A DNA stretch of 64,000 bases. It comes from Streptomyces sp. CG4 (GTDB taxonomy: Bacteria > Actinomycetota > Actinomycetes > Streptomycetales > Streptomycetaceae). The stretch's first letter is position 1. Every line of letters starts with the position of its first letter. The stretch lies in the NCBI RefSeq assembly GCF_041080655.1, contig NZ_CP163525.1:3224001-3288000 (forward strand). The letters are read 5' to 3'. This document shows positions 46,363 to 55,877 of the stretch, piece after piece. A program made the position numbers and the translations under genes. The notes under the pieces were generated by a model, which was given only the letters and a program-made list of their open reading frames with translations, was not told where the DNA came from and did not search any database.

Positions 46363-46914
46363 GTATTCTCCAGTAACTGCTCTGATTGAGTGGTCGGGGT
46401 GCGTCAGTCTTGGTAGGGCGGCGCACCCCTTTGTCATGCCGTCAGTGAACGGCACCTGATGAAAAGACGAGATCTCCTGCGGTGACGTCCCGACAGGGAA
46501 TGGTTCAGGAACATGACAGTCGCGAGGCTATGGATGCTTCGCCTCGAGCTTCACCCCCGATTCGCTCCCCCGTGACGGCTTGATCATGTAATCAGGTCTC
46601 CAAGTCACCGTCAAACTACGGTCAATGATTCATCACGTGTGATTCACATGCGCACCCTGAGGTCAATTCCAAGAAAGAGGGGGAAAGAGGGGTGTTGGTT
46701 TCGTGAGGCGCGTCACACGGAATCGGCGTTCGCGAGCATGACAAGCGCTGCAATGAACGGTCAGCAGACTTGGCGCTGACACGTGAACAGTTGCACGTCC
46801 GGGGACGGAGCGGATGTCTGTCCTGAGGAGGTTCGCCGACACCGCCCACACTGCGCTGGGTCACGTCCGCTGAAGTGGTGTATCGACGGCCACTCGGTGA
46901 TCTCTTCTTTGAGG
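46363..46914. other. Upstream region of the bacteriocin operon and end of the IS256 relic
   Basis: About 550 bases, no gene. It holds the inverted repeats listed separately and must hold the bacteriocin promoter. Sequence near 46840-46914 is the terminal part of the adjacent IS256-like element. Confidence 0.5.
46396..46429. promoter_or_regulatory. Inverted repeat upstream of the bacteriocin precursor
   Basis: Arms GGGGTGCG and CGCACCCC, 18 bases apart, lie 34-67 bases before the start codon. A second smaller repeat TGCCGT-6-ACGGCA lies at 46437-46454. Either could be a leader structure or an operator for a regulator encoded elsewhere. Confidence 0.4.
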
Positions 46915-47930
46915 CTATGCGGTGAGTTCGGTGGGCAGGGCGGTCTCGTCGGTTTCTGACTCGATCGGGTGGAGGCGGGCCTTGGCGAGCAGGTCGAGTC
47001 CCATGTAACGGCGGGCTTCGGTCCACTCGTCGTTCTGCTCGGCCAGGACCGCGCCGACCAGGCGGATCAGGGCGGTGCGGTCGGGGAAGATGCCGACCAC
47101 GTCGGTGCGGCGGCGGATCTCCTTGTTGAGCCGTTCCTGGGGATTGTTCGACCAGATCTGCCGCCAGATCTCGCGCGGGAACGCGGTGAATGCCAGCACG
47201 TCGCCCTGGGCGGCGTCCAAGTGGGCTGCGGCCTTGGGGAACTTGGCTTCCAGGGCATCCAGCACGTGCCGCATCTGGGCACGGACGGCGTCGGTGTCGG
47301 GTTGTTCGAAGACGGTCCGCAGCAGCGCGGCCACCCAGGGCTGGGCCGACTTGGGGACCTGGCTCAGCAGCGCGCGGGCGTAGTGGGTGCGGCATCGCTG
47401 CCAGCTCGCGCCGGGCAGGGTGGCGCCGATCGCGTTGACCAGGCCCATGTGCGCATCCGAGATGACCAGTTGGACGCCGGACAGGCCGCGGGCGATCAGT
47501 GAGCGCAGGAAGGCCGGCCAGCCGGCGCCGTCCTCGGCGGTGGCCACGTCCAGGCCGAGGATCTCGCGGTGGCCGTCGGCGTTGACGCCGACCGCGATCA
47601 ACGCGTGGACGTTGATGATGCGGCCGCCCTCGCGGACCTTCTGCGTGAGCGCATCCACCCAGACGAAGGCGTAGGGGCCGGCATCCAGGGGTCGGTTACG
47701 GAACGCGGCGACTTGTTCGTCCAGGTGTTTGGCCATCGCGCTGACCTGGGACTTCGACAGCTGGGTCACCCCGAGGGACTCGGCGAGCTTCTCGACCCGG
47801 CGCGTGCTCACGCCCAGCAGGTAGGCGGTGGCGACCACCGAGATCAGGGCCTGCTCGGCACGCCGACGGCGTTCCAGCAGCCAGTGCGGGAAGTAACTCC
47901 CATCCAGGTTCCCGGCGAGACCGCCCGCCT
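46915..47930 (-). pseudogene. IS256-family (mutator) transposase, 5'-truncated
   Basis: The frame contains SYFPHWLLERRRRAEQALIS, STRRVEKLAESLG, then the DDE core (VWVDALTQKVREGG, VISDAHMGL, WQRCRTHYARALL) and ends in EWTEARRYMGLDLL. IS256 transposases are about 400 aa; the first about 80-100 residues are missing, the frame entering at GNLDGSYFP. It is bounded on the right by unrelated debris near 47.94-48.1 kb. Confidence 0.8.
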
Positions 47931-48118
47931 GCTGGACTGCGCCGTTGCCGACGGGCCCGTGTGGTGGACCGTGGCCGCGCCTCCACCGCCGTCGTCGAGG
48001 CTCGCCTGGACGGTGCTCACGCTGGCGGCGACGCCATCAACACCGAGCCACGCTCAGCCACTACCGCCGCCGCGGCCACCGGCCCCCCATAACTGGGGCT
48101 GCAGTACGACTCAAGACG

Positions 48119-49318
48119 CTAGATCTCCACGGGCAGGCTACGTAGTCCCCGCTTGTGGAACGACGGCCACCACTGCAGCTCATCGGCCGGTACTGCCAGT
48201 TTGAGGGCAGGGAACTGCCGCAAGAGGGATCGTACGGCGATCTCGGCTTCCAGCCGTGCGAGCGGGGCACCGAGGCAGTAGTGGACTCCGTGACCGAAGG
48301 CCAGGTGAATTGGTGCGCGACCGGGGTCGAACACCTCGGGAGATGGAAACTCTCGTTCGTCCCGGTTCGCCGAGGCTATGGAGATCCAGACTCGGCTTCC
48401 GGCCGGGATGACAGCGTTTCCGATGCTCAGATCCTCAAGGGCAAAGCGGCGTACCCCGAGTGTGAAAGGCGGGTTCCAACGTAGTGTCTCTTCGATTACT
48501 GCTCGGGTGGAGAGGGCCTTACCTCGTACTGCGGACAGTAGTTCTGGGTGTAGTAGCAAACCGAGTGCCGTGTTGCCGATGAGGTGTACGGCGTTGTCGT
48601 AGCCGGCAAAGAGAGTGAGGAAGGCAAGGGCAAGAAGTTCCGGCTCGGTGAGTGCGTCACAGTCGTCCCGCGCGTGCACGAGAGCAGACAAGAGGTCTTC
48701 GGCCGGCTCTTTCCGCTTGTCTTCCATGACACCCCGAAGGAAAGCGTGCATCTGCCTCATCGCAGTACGCGACTCCGCTGCTGCGCCCGGCGTCGGCGAG
48801 AAAAGGGTGTCCGTCCAGGCTCGAAAGTCATGCCTCGCTGTCTCCGGGATGCCGAGCAGTTCGCAGATAACGCCCATCGGCAGCGGGACGGCCAGGGCGT
48901 GGACGAGGTCCACGCGAGGGCCGGTCAACGTGGAGAGGAGTTCGTCGGTCAGCTTCTGGATGCGCATGCGCAAGCCCTCGACGCGACGGGGAGTGAATGC
49001 CTTGGCGACGAGCCGGCGCAGGCGAGTGTGCTCGGGCGGATCCATGTTGAGCAGGTGAGCGTCGAGCTCAGGGGGCATGGAGGATCTGTACTCGCCGCTG
49101 GTCTTGGCGTTTGCCTTGTTCAGGGAGAGCCGGGGGTCTGCCAGAGCCGCGCGGGCCTCGGCATACCGAGTGATCAGCCACACGGCTTCGCCGTCAGGAG
49201 TGGTGGTGCGGTGGACCGGGGCGGTTTCGCGGAGCTGGGCATAGGCGCCATGTGGGTCAGCGACGAGGGCTTCACTGAGCAGTGACGACACGCTGCCGGT
49301 CCGTTTGGCGCTGCTCAT
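48119..49318 (-). CDS. Cytochrome P450, terminal enzyme of module B
   Basis: A 399-aa class I bacterial P450. The heme motif is AFGHGVHYCLGAPLAR (C348), with the ExxR motif in EETLRW. The I-helix reads FAGYDNAVHL: the usual acid-threonine pair is Asp-Asn, which may change oxygen activation. It would hydroxylate or otherwise oxidise a small molecule using an external ferredoxin; none lies beside it. The ATG overlaps the MAB_1171c stop (ATGA), so it is the last gene of the XRE/ImmA-IrrE/MAB_1171c operon. The stretch NMDPPEHTRLRRLV is typical of CYP105/107-like enzymes. Confidence 0.92.
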   Translation of the reverse strand: MSSAKRTGSVSSLLSEALVADPHGAYAQLRETAPVHRTTTPDGEAVWLITRYAEARAALADPRLSLNKANAKTSGEYRSSMPPELDAHLLNMDPPEHTRLRRLVAKAFTPRRVEGLRMRIQKLTDELLSTLTGPRVDLVHALAVPLPMGVICELLGIPETARHDFRAWTDTLFSPTPGAAAESRTAMRQMHAFLRGVMEDKRKEPAEDLLSALVHARDDCDALTEPELLALAFLTLFAGYDNAVHLIGNTALGLLLHPELLSAVRGKALSTRAVIEETLRWNPPFTLGVRRFALEDLSIGNAVIPAGSRVWISIASANRDEREFPSPEVFDPGRAPIHLAFGHGVHYCLGAPLARLEAEIAVRSLLRQFPALKLAVPADELQWWPSFHKRGLRSLPVEI

Positions 49319-50538
49319 GCGTCTGTTGTCGCCGGCTGGAGCCGCTTGAGGACGGCGGGGATGACGGTGGACGTGCTGAAGGCGTCGGCGAGCTGGGTCA
49401 GACGAGCACCTTCCTTGCTGAGGTCGCCGTTGGCGGCATCGTCGAAGTCCGTGCCGTGCCCCTGTGATACCTCATGGCCGGCAGCCCGAGCCTGCAGTGC
49501 TGCAGCGATTTGCACGGCTTCTACTACGGCATCCGCCTCGTCACCGGTAATGCTTTGGGTGGCTGCTATTTCTCGTGTCATGCGACTGATTTCTGCGTCA
49601 TGGTGGGGACGAAGCCTCATTTCGCCGTCGAGCATCTCGATCACCTGGCGGCCAAGGAAGAACCGGAGGTCGCGTGCCAGTTCCCTGCGGGAAGCCGGCG
49701 GGGCGACGAGGACGACTTCGGGGAAGGTGCGGGTGATCGCCTGCCAGAGCGGGTAGCGGCGGTGGAAGGTGCGGTAGTCGGAGATCCATGCCATGGCCCT
49801 GCTGAGGCCGACGCCCCAGGCAGGCATGGTGAACCCTACGGCGAAGAATGCTGCCGAGACGCTGGCGCACATGGGGGCGACAACGGAGTTGACGAAGCCG
49901 AGTGGTGAGATGCCGAGCTTGTCCCAGATGAGGGAGATTGCCTTGGGTAGGCAGTAGCCCAAGCCGGCGGCTGCTCCCACGGTGACGATTCGCAGGCCGC
50001 GGCGCAGCCAAGGCTGGCCGACGATCTTGGAGTAGCGCCGACAGAGGCGGATCAGGCCGATCATGCTGACCGTGAACAGGGTCTGGTGGACGAGGAGGAA
50101 CTCCCAGATGTAGGCGGTCTTGGCATAGTGAACGTCGAAGTCAAGGGCGTGCGACGCGTCGGTGGCGTCCCCCAGGAAGAACAGCACCCAGTTCGTAGTG
50201 ACCGTGGCGATCGCGTATCCGAGGATCAGTCGGTGACGGAGCCGGACCTTCGACTGCGCAGACGACCAGCTGACGAGGAGGGCCAGGAACGAGCTGAGGC
50301 AGACCTCCACAGTCGTGTAGATGATCAGCGAACTGATGTTTGGCGTGCCGAACAGGGCATCGACACGTACGTACACCGCGGGGGTGGCGAAGCCGAACGG
50401 TGCGGCGAACGTGGCGATCGCCAGGCAAAGCCGCTGCAGCTCCTTGTTGCGCCAGTCGCGGGCGAGGTCTCTCAGTTTGAAGGCGAATGCGCTCCAGGTG
50501 ATCAAGGAGAGCATCCCGTAGACGACGTTGAATAACAC
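49315..50538 (-). CDS. MAB_1171c-type membrane protein (DUF6545-like) of module B
   Basis: A 407-aa protein with about seven helices in the first 235 residues (MLFNVVYGMLSLITWSAFAF, LILGYAIATVTTNWVLFFL, TVSMIGLIRLCRRY and others) and a soluble C-terminal domain (WQAITRTFPEVVLV, then RRELARDLRFFLGRQVIEML). Layout and motifs match the protein at 36358-37578. It sits between the ImmA/IrrE gene (4-base gap) and the P450 (4-base overlap). Role unknown; transporter or membrane sensor. Confidence 0.82.
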   Translation of the reverse strand: MLFNVVYGMLSLITWSAFAFKLRDLARDWRNKELQRLCLAIATFAAPFGFATPAVYVRVDALFGTPNISSLIIYTTVEVCLSSFLALLVSWSSAQSKVRLRHRLILGYAIATVTTNWVLFFLGDATDASHALDFDVHYAKTAYIWEFLLVHQTLFTVSMIGLIRLCRRYSKIVGQPWLRRGLRIVTVGAAAGLGYCLPKAISLIWDKLGISPLGFVNSVVAPMCASVSAAFFAVGFTMPAWGVGLSRAMAWISDYRTFHRRYPLWQAITRTFPEVVLVAPPASRRELARDLRFFLGRQVIEMLDGEMRLRPHHDAEISRMTREIAATQSITGDEADAVVEAVQIAAALQARAAGHEVSQGHGTDFDDAANGDLSKEGARLTQLADAFSTSTVIPAVLKRLQPATTDA

Positions 50539-50542
50539 TCGG

Positions 50543-51076
50543 CTATGTCCTTGGTGTGGAACTGCGCCCCAGGGAGCGCTCGAGGTGGCTGACGAGGTTG
50601 ACCACGTCTTCCGAAAGACTTGTTGTCGGCCGGGGAGCGGCGTTGGTGGCTTGCAGGGGGATCAGTGAGGCAACGAGCTCGGCAGCCTTCTCCTCGCTCC
50701 GGTCGTAGCAGGTGCGCCCGAGGACGGTGCGCACGAGCGCAGGGTCGATGTTCGGCAGAAGGAGTCGGGAGACCTCTTCCTCCTCTGCCGGGGTGGACTC
50801 GTGCTCACAGAGCATGTGGCCGATCTCGTGGAGAACAATGTGGCCTTGGTGGGCTTTTCTGGCCTTCGCCTGATAGACGACGTAGTCCACGTCGGGGGTA
50901 GCGACCCACATGCCGCACAGGCCTCGGTCGGCGGGAAACGGCATCGGTACGAGCGAGATGGGTCGTCCGCGGCGTTCCTCTATCTGGTCGACGAGAGCGT
51001 TGATGTTGAACGGCTCGGGGAGATCGAGTTGCCTGACCAGATCGGCGCAGTAGCGACGCAGTTCCCTGTCGTTCAT
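50543..51076 (-). CDS. ImmA/IrrE-type metalloprotease of module B
   Basis: A 177-aa protein with the zinc protease motif LHEIGHMLCEHE. It shares CGMWVATPDVDYVVYQ and the C-terminal stretch DPALVRTVLGRTCYDRSEE with the module A protease (CGLWLATVDTDYLFYDE, ATAQLVLGRTQYDEPDE). The start is ATG after GGGGGAGCGGGG; the in-frame codon 22 residues upstream lacks a site. Likely cleaves or switches the XRE regulator encoded just upstream. Confidence 0.85.
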   Translation of the reverse strand: MNDRELRRYCADLVRQLDLPEPFNINALVDQIEERRGRPISLVPMPFPADRGLCGMWVATPDVDYVVYQAKARKAHQGHIVLHEIGHMLCEHESTPAEEEEVSRLLLPNIDPALVRTVLGRTCYDRSEEKAAELVASLIPLQATNAAPRPTTSLSEDVVNLVSHLERSLGRSSTPRT

Positions 51077-51246
51077 CCCCGCTCCCCCCGGGTCGGCCCA
51101 CTGCCACTGAACAAAGACCACTCTCGTACTCCCCCTCGCCACCGCGGCGGCTCTCTCGCACGGCAGCAGTGGAAGCCCGAATGAACCGCCGGACCCAACC
51201 CGGTTGGCTGCAGTGGCGCATCTCCAAATGCCGCCCTACCAGCAGC

Positions 51247-52233
51247 TCACATCCGTTGCCTCTTGCTTGCCCGCTGCAGGTGCTGGATCACCGGGACAAG
51301 GGCAGCAAGCGCCTCCTCGTCCAGGTCGGCGACTGCCCGTAGAGCGATCTGGCGGGGGCCGATGCCCTGGGACTTCAGTGTCTCCACCAGGTTGAGATCC
51401 GCGGAGACCTGAGAAGCTACTTCGTCGTTGACGAAGTAGCCGACGGATACGCCGAAGAAGCTGGCGAGCGCATCGAGTTGCTCAGGACTCGGCGAAGTCC
51501 AAGTGCCGAGTCGCAGCTCCTCGACTTGTGCTGCTGTGATCTTGACCCCGCGCGCAGTGATTGTCTCGGCAACCTCGTGCGAGGTGTACGTCTCACGCCC
51601 CCTCGGGTGCATGGCCGCGAAAAGGCGGTTCAGTCTCGCCGAGAGCTCCGAGACGGCGGACGGCGGCTGTGCAGCCCTCGGCGGGTTCTCGGCGTCCGCC
51701 TCCCGGGGTGAGGGCACCGCCACTTCGCGCTCTGCCGGCGAAGTGGCCGAACCATCGACCTCCGGCCTCCCTGACGTCTGCTGCAGTGCGGCCAACATGG
51801 GCAGCAGTACGCGGTTGAGAGCCTCAGCAGCTGGCGCGGTGAAGAACGCCTCGCCCCCCTCGACCCCGAAGAATCCCACCAGACCGTGCAGCAGTTCAAC
51901 ACTGGGCACTTTGTCGCCCGAGCACACCTGGCGTGCCCAGAAAGAGGAAACACCTAGCTGTCGGGAAATGCTGCCAGCCAGGTCCGACATGGGCTTTCCG
52001 GTGCGTGCCAAGTAGGCATCTGCGAGGGTCTTAATGCGTGCGCTGACCCGGGCAGCAACGGTGTCGGCCGGAATTTGACCGCCTTCCAACAGGACGGCGA
52101 TGGTGTCTTCGGGCAGCGCCGTCTTGGCCGCTAGTTCCCTGATGTTGAGCAGTTGCGATCGCTGCATGCTTCGTTCTTTGAGCAGTGCCTCGAGACGCGC
52201 AAGCGTCATCGGCAGGGGTGAGGCAGAGCCCAC
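51247..52233 (-). CDS. XRE-type regulator with duplicated HTH regions, module B
   Basis: A 328-aa regulator with at least two HTH units. The first region is RELAAKTALPEDTIAVLLEG; a second is GSISRQLGVSSFWARQVCSG with a following GLVGFFGVEGGEAFF. After a Pro-rich linker (about 150-185) comes LSARLNRLFAAM, TAAQVEELRLGTWTSPS and SFFGVSVGYFV, which corresponds to the whole module A regulator. So this protein looks like a longer version with an extra N-terminal HTH. The start is GTG after GGGAG. Upstream DNA carries repeated candidate operators. Confidence 0.85.
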   Translation of the reverse strand: MGSASPLPMTLARLEALLKERSMQRSQLLNIRELAAKTALPEDTIAVLLEGGQIPADTVAARVSARIKTLADAYLARTGKPMSDLAGSISRQLGVSSFWARQVCSGDKVPSVELLHGLVGFFGVEGGEAFFTAPAAEALNRVLLPMLAALQQTSGRPEVDGSATSPAEREVAVPSPREADAENPPRAAQPPSAVSELSARLNRLFAAMHPRGRETYTSHEVAETITARGVKITAAQVEELRLGTWTSPSPEQLDALASFFGVSVGYFVNDEVASQVSADLNLVETLKSQGIGPRQIALRAVADLDEEALAALVPVIQHLQRASKRQRM

Positions 52234-52306
52234 TGCGATACTCCCAGACTACGGGGGGATTGGCTTGGTCCGTGCATGGCACCTTACAGTGCGCAGGTCA
52301 CAGGCC

Positions 52307-52330
52307 TCAACGATCATTTATCGCCGAAAA
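52307..52330. repeat. Candidate operator copy 1 upstream of the module B regulator
   Basis: TCAACGATCATTTATCGCC followed by GAAAA. The same word, with one substitution and a 2-base deletion, occurs at 52671-52693. Both lie between the leftward XRE regulator and the rightward small gene. Confidence 0.55.
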
Positions 52331-52632
52331 GGGCTCGCTGCACATCGGTCCGCTCGTGCCGACAGGACGTCGCGAGCCCCTCGTGGCTACTCGACATCTG
52401 TCACGACAAGCGTTGTTGGCGCAGAGTTCGGAACGCAGGAACCGCCGCTGGCAGGAGGCGCTCGAGGCGGCCGTGGGCTTGATCCTGAGCTGGCCCGCCA
52501 AGGCGCATGGCTGGGCCGGTCACCGTCGGCGCGGCCTGTGACCTACCCCGCGAAGTTCGCGGAATGGGACGCGGTCGAGTCCGTCGCGTCAGGCAGCGCC
52601 GGTAGAGCCGGGCTGTGTCGTCTGAACGCCCA

Positions 52633-52662
52633 GGTGTGCAACACCAGCGGGCGTTGCACACC
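52633..52662. promoter_or_regulatory. 10-bp perfect inverted repeat
   Basis: GGTGTGCAAC and GTTGCACACC separated by 10 bases. It could be a hairpin or an operator and lies 9 bases before candidate operator copy 2. Confidence 0.5.
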
Positions 52663-52670
52663 GCACGGTT

Positions 52671-52702
52671 TCAACGATCCTTTAGCCGAAAACGATCGTT
52701 GA
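52671..52702. promoter_or_regulatory. Candidate operator copy 2 with 9-bp inverted arms
   Basis: TCAACGATC at 52671-52679 and GATCGTTGA at 52694-52702 are perfect inverted arms with 14 bases between. The left arm plus the spacer (TTTAGCCGAAAA) repeats copy 1 at 52307. A dimeric XRE regulator is a natural candidate to bind here. Confidence 0.55.
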
Positions 52703-52820
52703 CATGGCGCATTGCGCCTAGCACGATCCTGGCGAGTGGAGCCGTGTCCGACGGGCGACTACTCCTGACGGACGCAACATGATCCGTTTGTTTTTCAATC
52801 TTTGAATCGGAGACTTGCGT

Positions 52821-53132
52821 ATGCGTGCGCCAACTGTTCTGACGGTGCTTCAACTGACCGGCGAGGACTTCACCAAAGCGGATGTGGCTGAATTTCATTG
52901 CTTGATGGCGGAGATTGTCGTCGTGTGCAAGGCGATTGGGGAGCGGTACGCGCTGGGTGACGAATGGGTTGCGACCGCCCCCGACCTCCTTGAGCAGTTC
53001 GAGGAATCCATGCAGGTCACCGCGGATATTTCCCGGCAACTCAACAAGACGCGTAAGGGTATCCGGAGAATCACTGCCAGGGCCCGTACGCGTCGGGATG
53101 GCGGCCGCTGCGACCATTCGTGGCGGTCCTAG
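52821..53132 (+). CDS. Small protein of unknown function
   Basis: A 103-aa protein, N-terminal half helical (TKADVAEFHCLMAEIVVVC), C terminus very basic (RKGIRRITARARTRRDGGR). No family recognised. I use the ATG at 52821; a TTG two codons upstream is possible. It is transcribed away from the XRE regulator and lies downstream of the candidate operators, so it may be controlled with module B. Confidence 0.5.
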   Translation: MRAPTVLTVLQLTGEDFTKADVAEFHCLMAEIVVVCKAIGERYALGDEWVATAPDLLEQFEESMQVTADISRQLNKTRKGIRRITARARTRRDGGRCDHSWRS

Positions 53133-53768
53133 GAGGCAATGCCTCGTCACGGCCGGCCCGGCTCCCGGCGCACATGGGGGGCGCCACCTTATGGGTGGCT
53201 CGTGCGCTGTCTGACGGCGGCTGTCCCAGTCCCTGTCCAGCCTCGGACGTCGCTCGGGAAAGCGATCCATCCGTAATGAGTCAGGCTAGGGGAACTGTCA
53301 GCCCAAAAAGGGGTTAACGGAGCGACGCCGGGGCCGAGTCATCAGAATCCGCTGCTTATGTTGGCTTCGGTGCTGCAGTGGGATCAACTGCGGTAAAACG
53401 AGTGCTATCCCCGGCCGCACCTGTCCAGCTGCCGCTGCCAGATTCAGAAAGCCTGTCAAGTCGATGCCCGAGCGTCACGCCGACTGCCCACCGGCGGACG
53501 TGTGGCGCGGCAACCCTTCGACGACTCTTCGAAGTGCGTCTGCGCCGCACAGGCGCACTGAAGGAAAAGCCGAAATCTAGCGACTAACCGGGGACCGAAA
53601 GCTGGATTTGCGCAAACCTTCTTGGAGGCGGCCTTGGATGACTGCTCGGTCACGGTTCACCGCACCGTTTCCTATGCCCCGTGCGCGCCGGGAATACCGT
53701 TGCAGCGGGCGCGAGCCCATGTGGGGCTAGGTTTATTAATTTGCTATAAGGATTTCAGGGAGATACCT
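53133..53768. other. Intergenic region before the atypical response regulator
   Basis: About 640 bases with no supportable gene. The last 60 bases are notably AT-rich (TTTATTAATTTGCTATAAGG) and probably include the promoter of the next gene. Confidence 0.5.
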
Positions 53769-54485
53769 ATGGACTTGCCGTTAGCGGCGTTGTCCGCAGC
53801 GCAGGAGCAGACGTGCGAGGAGACGGGTCCCTGGACCATCCTCGTCGCGGAGAGTGACGAGGAGAACAGGGAGATCCTCGTGGCCGAGCTATGCCGGAGC
53901 GGACAACACGTGCGAGCCGTGGAAAGCGGCCAGGAGGCGCTGGAGAGGGCCACGGAATCCGACCTCATACTGCTCGGAACGAAACTGAAAGATCTTGACG
54001 GGCTCCATGTGTGCCAGTTGCTCCGTGCCGTCACCGACACTCCCGTCATCTTCATCGGCTCCACCGCCTCGGAGCTGGACACCGTGCTGGCCTTGCGGGC
54101 CGGCGGCGACGACTACCTGGCGCGGCCGTACGGGATCCGTGAACTCGTGGCACGGATCGGTGCGGTCATGCGGCGGGCCCACGCCTGCAGGCAGACGCCT
54201 TCTCGGTTAGAAAGGGGGCAGCTGATAATTGACATACAGAAACGGGAAGTGAATTATAGCGGGCACTCCCCGAGACTAACGCTCAAAGAATTCGAACTTC
54301 TACTTCTCCTCGCGAGGAATCCCGGGAAAGTCATCTCGCGAGACAAGATAGTCGGCGAAGTATGGGGGAATTCCCTGTCTCAGCGCACCATCGACACACA
54401 CGTGAGCAATCTGAGATCCAAGCTGGGCGACCGTGGCCTGATAGTTTCGGTGCGGGGTGTGGGATTTATGCTGGCCAAGACTTGA
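53769..54485 (+). CDS. Atypical OmpR/PhoB-type response regulator lacking the phospho-acceptor Asp
   Basis: A 238-aa regulator: receiver domain (about 22-135) and winged-helix DNA-binding domain (about 145-238, with KEFELLLLLARNPGKVISRD and RTIDTHVSNLRSKLG). In the receiver the phosphorylation site is Gly70 (DLILLGTKLKDLDG) where the paralogue at 60900 has Asp, and the conserved Lys is Arg119 (LARPY). So it is unlikely to be switched by a kinase. Such atypical regulators in Streptomyces (JadR1 type) control antibiotic clusters and respond to the end product. No histidine kinase is adjacent. The start is the ATG after GGGAGATACCT; a reading from 53622 adds unlikely sequence. Confidence 0.88.
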   Translation: MDLPLAALSAAQEQTCEETGPWTILVAESDEENREILVAELCRSGQHVRAVESGQEALERATESDLILLGTKLKDLDGLHVCQLLRAVTDTPVIFIGSTASELDTVLALRAGGDDYLARPYGIRELVARIGAVMRRAHACRQTPSRLERGQLIIDIQKREVNYSGHSPRLTLKEFELLLLLARNPGKVISRDKIVGEVWGNSLSQRTIDTHVSNLRSKLGDRGLIVSVRGVGFMLAKT

Positions 54486-54639
54486 TGGGAAAAACCCGCG
54501 GGTGCGGCCCTGGTCCCATGCAGGCCCCATGCCGATTAGTAGATAGCAGGCGATCTTGGGCGCTTTGGTGAGGGGAGGAACGCGACGGTCCGCGGTCCGC
54601 TGTGGCGGGTGCCTCGGGCTGGGCCTCGACGTTCGGGAC

Positions 54640-55805
54640 AGCTGTTGTGGTGTCGACGCTTCACCGTGCGCGGGCAACTGCGGTGGCGGTGTCGAGGGTT
54701 GCGGGGGCCTGCGATGCGTTCCAACACCCCGGCAGGAGCGCCGTGTGGCACTCAGGTGGGAGGGTGACCGAGCGGTGGACGATGCGGAGGGTGCCGAGGA
54801 ACTTGATCCGGTCCGGATCGAGATCAGCGCGGAGACCGCCCAGTGCGTCAGCAGGTAGGACCAGATCTCCTGGTACGCCCGCTCCGCAGTGCGCCACACA
54901 CGAGCCAACTGCTCTGTGGAGGCATCGGCAGGATCGCGGATGCTGGTGACGAGCGGGAACTCCTCACCGCCCTGGTCGAGGACCACATGCTGCACCACTC
55001 GCACCACGACGGCATCTGCCCGGCCCGGGCTGCGGCGCGCTGCAGCCGCTTGCGTGGCTGGCGTTGGCCTGCGCGGGAGGCCAACGCCAGCCACGACCCG
55101 TCGAGGGGATCAGGTAGGTGGTGGTCGAAGTGGAGGTTGGCCTGCACCCGCCACAGCAGCTGCGTGCGGATCGGCGGGGCCTGCTCCCAGGTATAGAAAC
55201 TGTAGAAGCCGCGGTCGGCCGGCAGCAGCATGTTGGGGCCAGGTGCTCGTACAGCGAGTAGGCCGAGGTCTACTCGCCCGCCCAGCAGCCGGCCCCGTCA
55301 GCGGCGGCAGAGCGTGGGGGGTGCACTCGCTGATCGCCACCACGCGGGCCTGCGGGTAGACAGTCGCGTCGCCGCCGTGCCCACGGCCGAACTCGGCGAC
55401 ATGCGCCGCGGTGTCGCGCAGGTCCAGCACGAACCCGTCGATCGCCAGCAGCCGCCACCGCCCGGCCCCGGGCGTCGCTGAGGTCGCCGTCGACCTCGCC
55501 AGGTAGGTGATGATCTCGCGCAGCACATCAGGCCCGAGCCGCTACCTGGCCCGGGTGATCGGACCGCGCGACAGGGCCTGCCACCGTGCGCCCGGCACCG
55601 CCTCGAGCATCCCAGTCAGCTTCCCGGCTACCTCCTCGTAGTCGTCGTCGGGGACCAGGCACAACGCGATCAGCAGGGATACGACCCGGTGGCAACCGTG
55701 GGCTTCGATCGCCTCATCCAGCAAGCCGCGCGGCACCAGCGACGTCAACGCCCCCAGCGAAACCAGATCCGTCAGACGTCCCGCAGGCCCCATCGACATG
55801 AACGG
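54640..55805 (-). pseudogene. Degraded IS4-family transposase
   Basis: Pieces of one transposase in several minus-strand frames: LTDLVSLGALTSLVPRGLLD and CHRVVSLLIALCL at the N-terminal end (55542-55799), LLAIDGFVLDLRDTAAH and GGDATVYPQARVVAISEC in the middle, LLPADRGFYSFYTWEQ (about 55180-55230), then EQLARVWRTAERAYQEIW and LLTHWAVSALI (about 54840-54920). The order is that of a single IS4-type gene, broken by several frameshifts and stops. Confidence 0.75.
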
Positions 55806-55877
55806 TGGCTAACAACTCCCGTCTGCCACACGGCATTGGCCGGGCGGGCCGGAGACGCGGGTCCCAGGTACGCGTTC

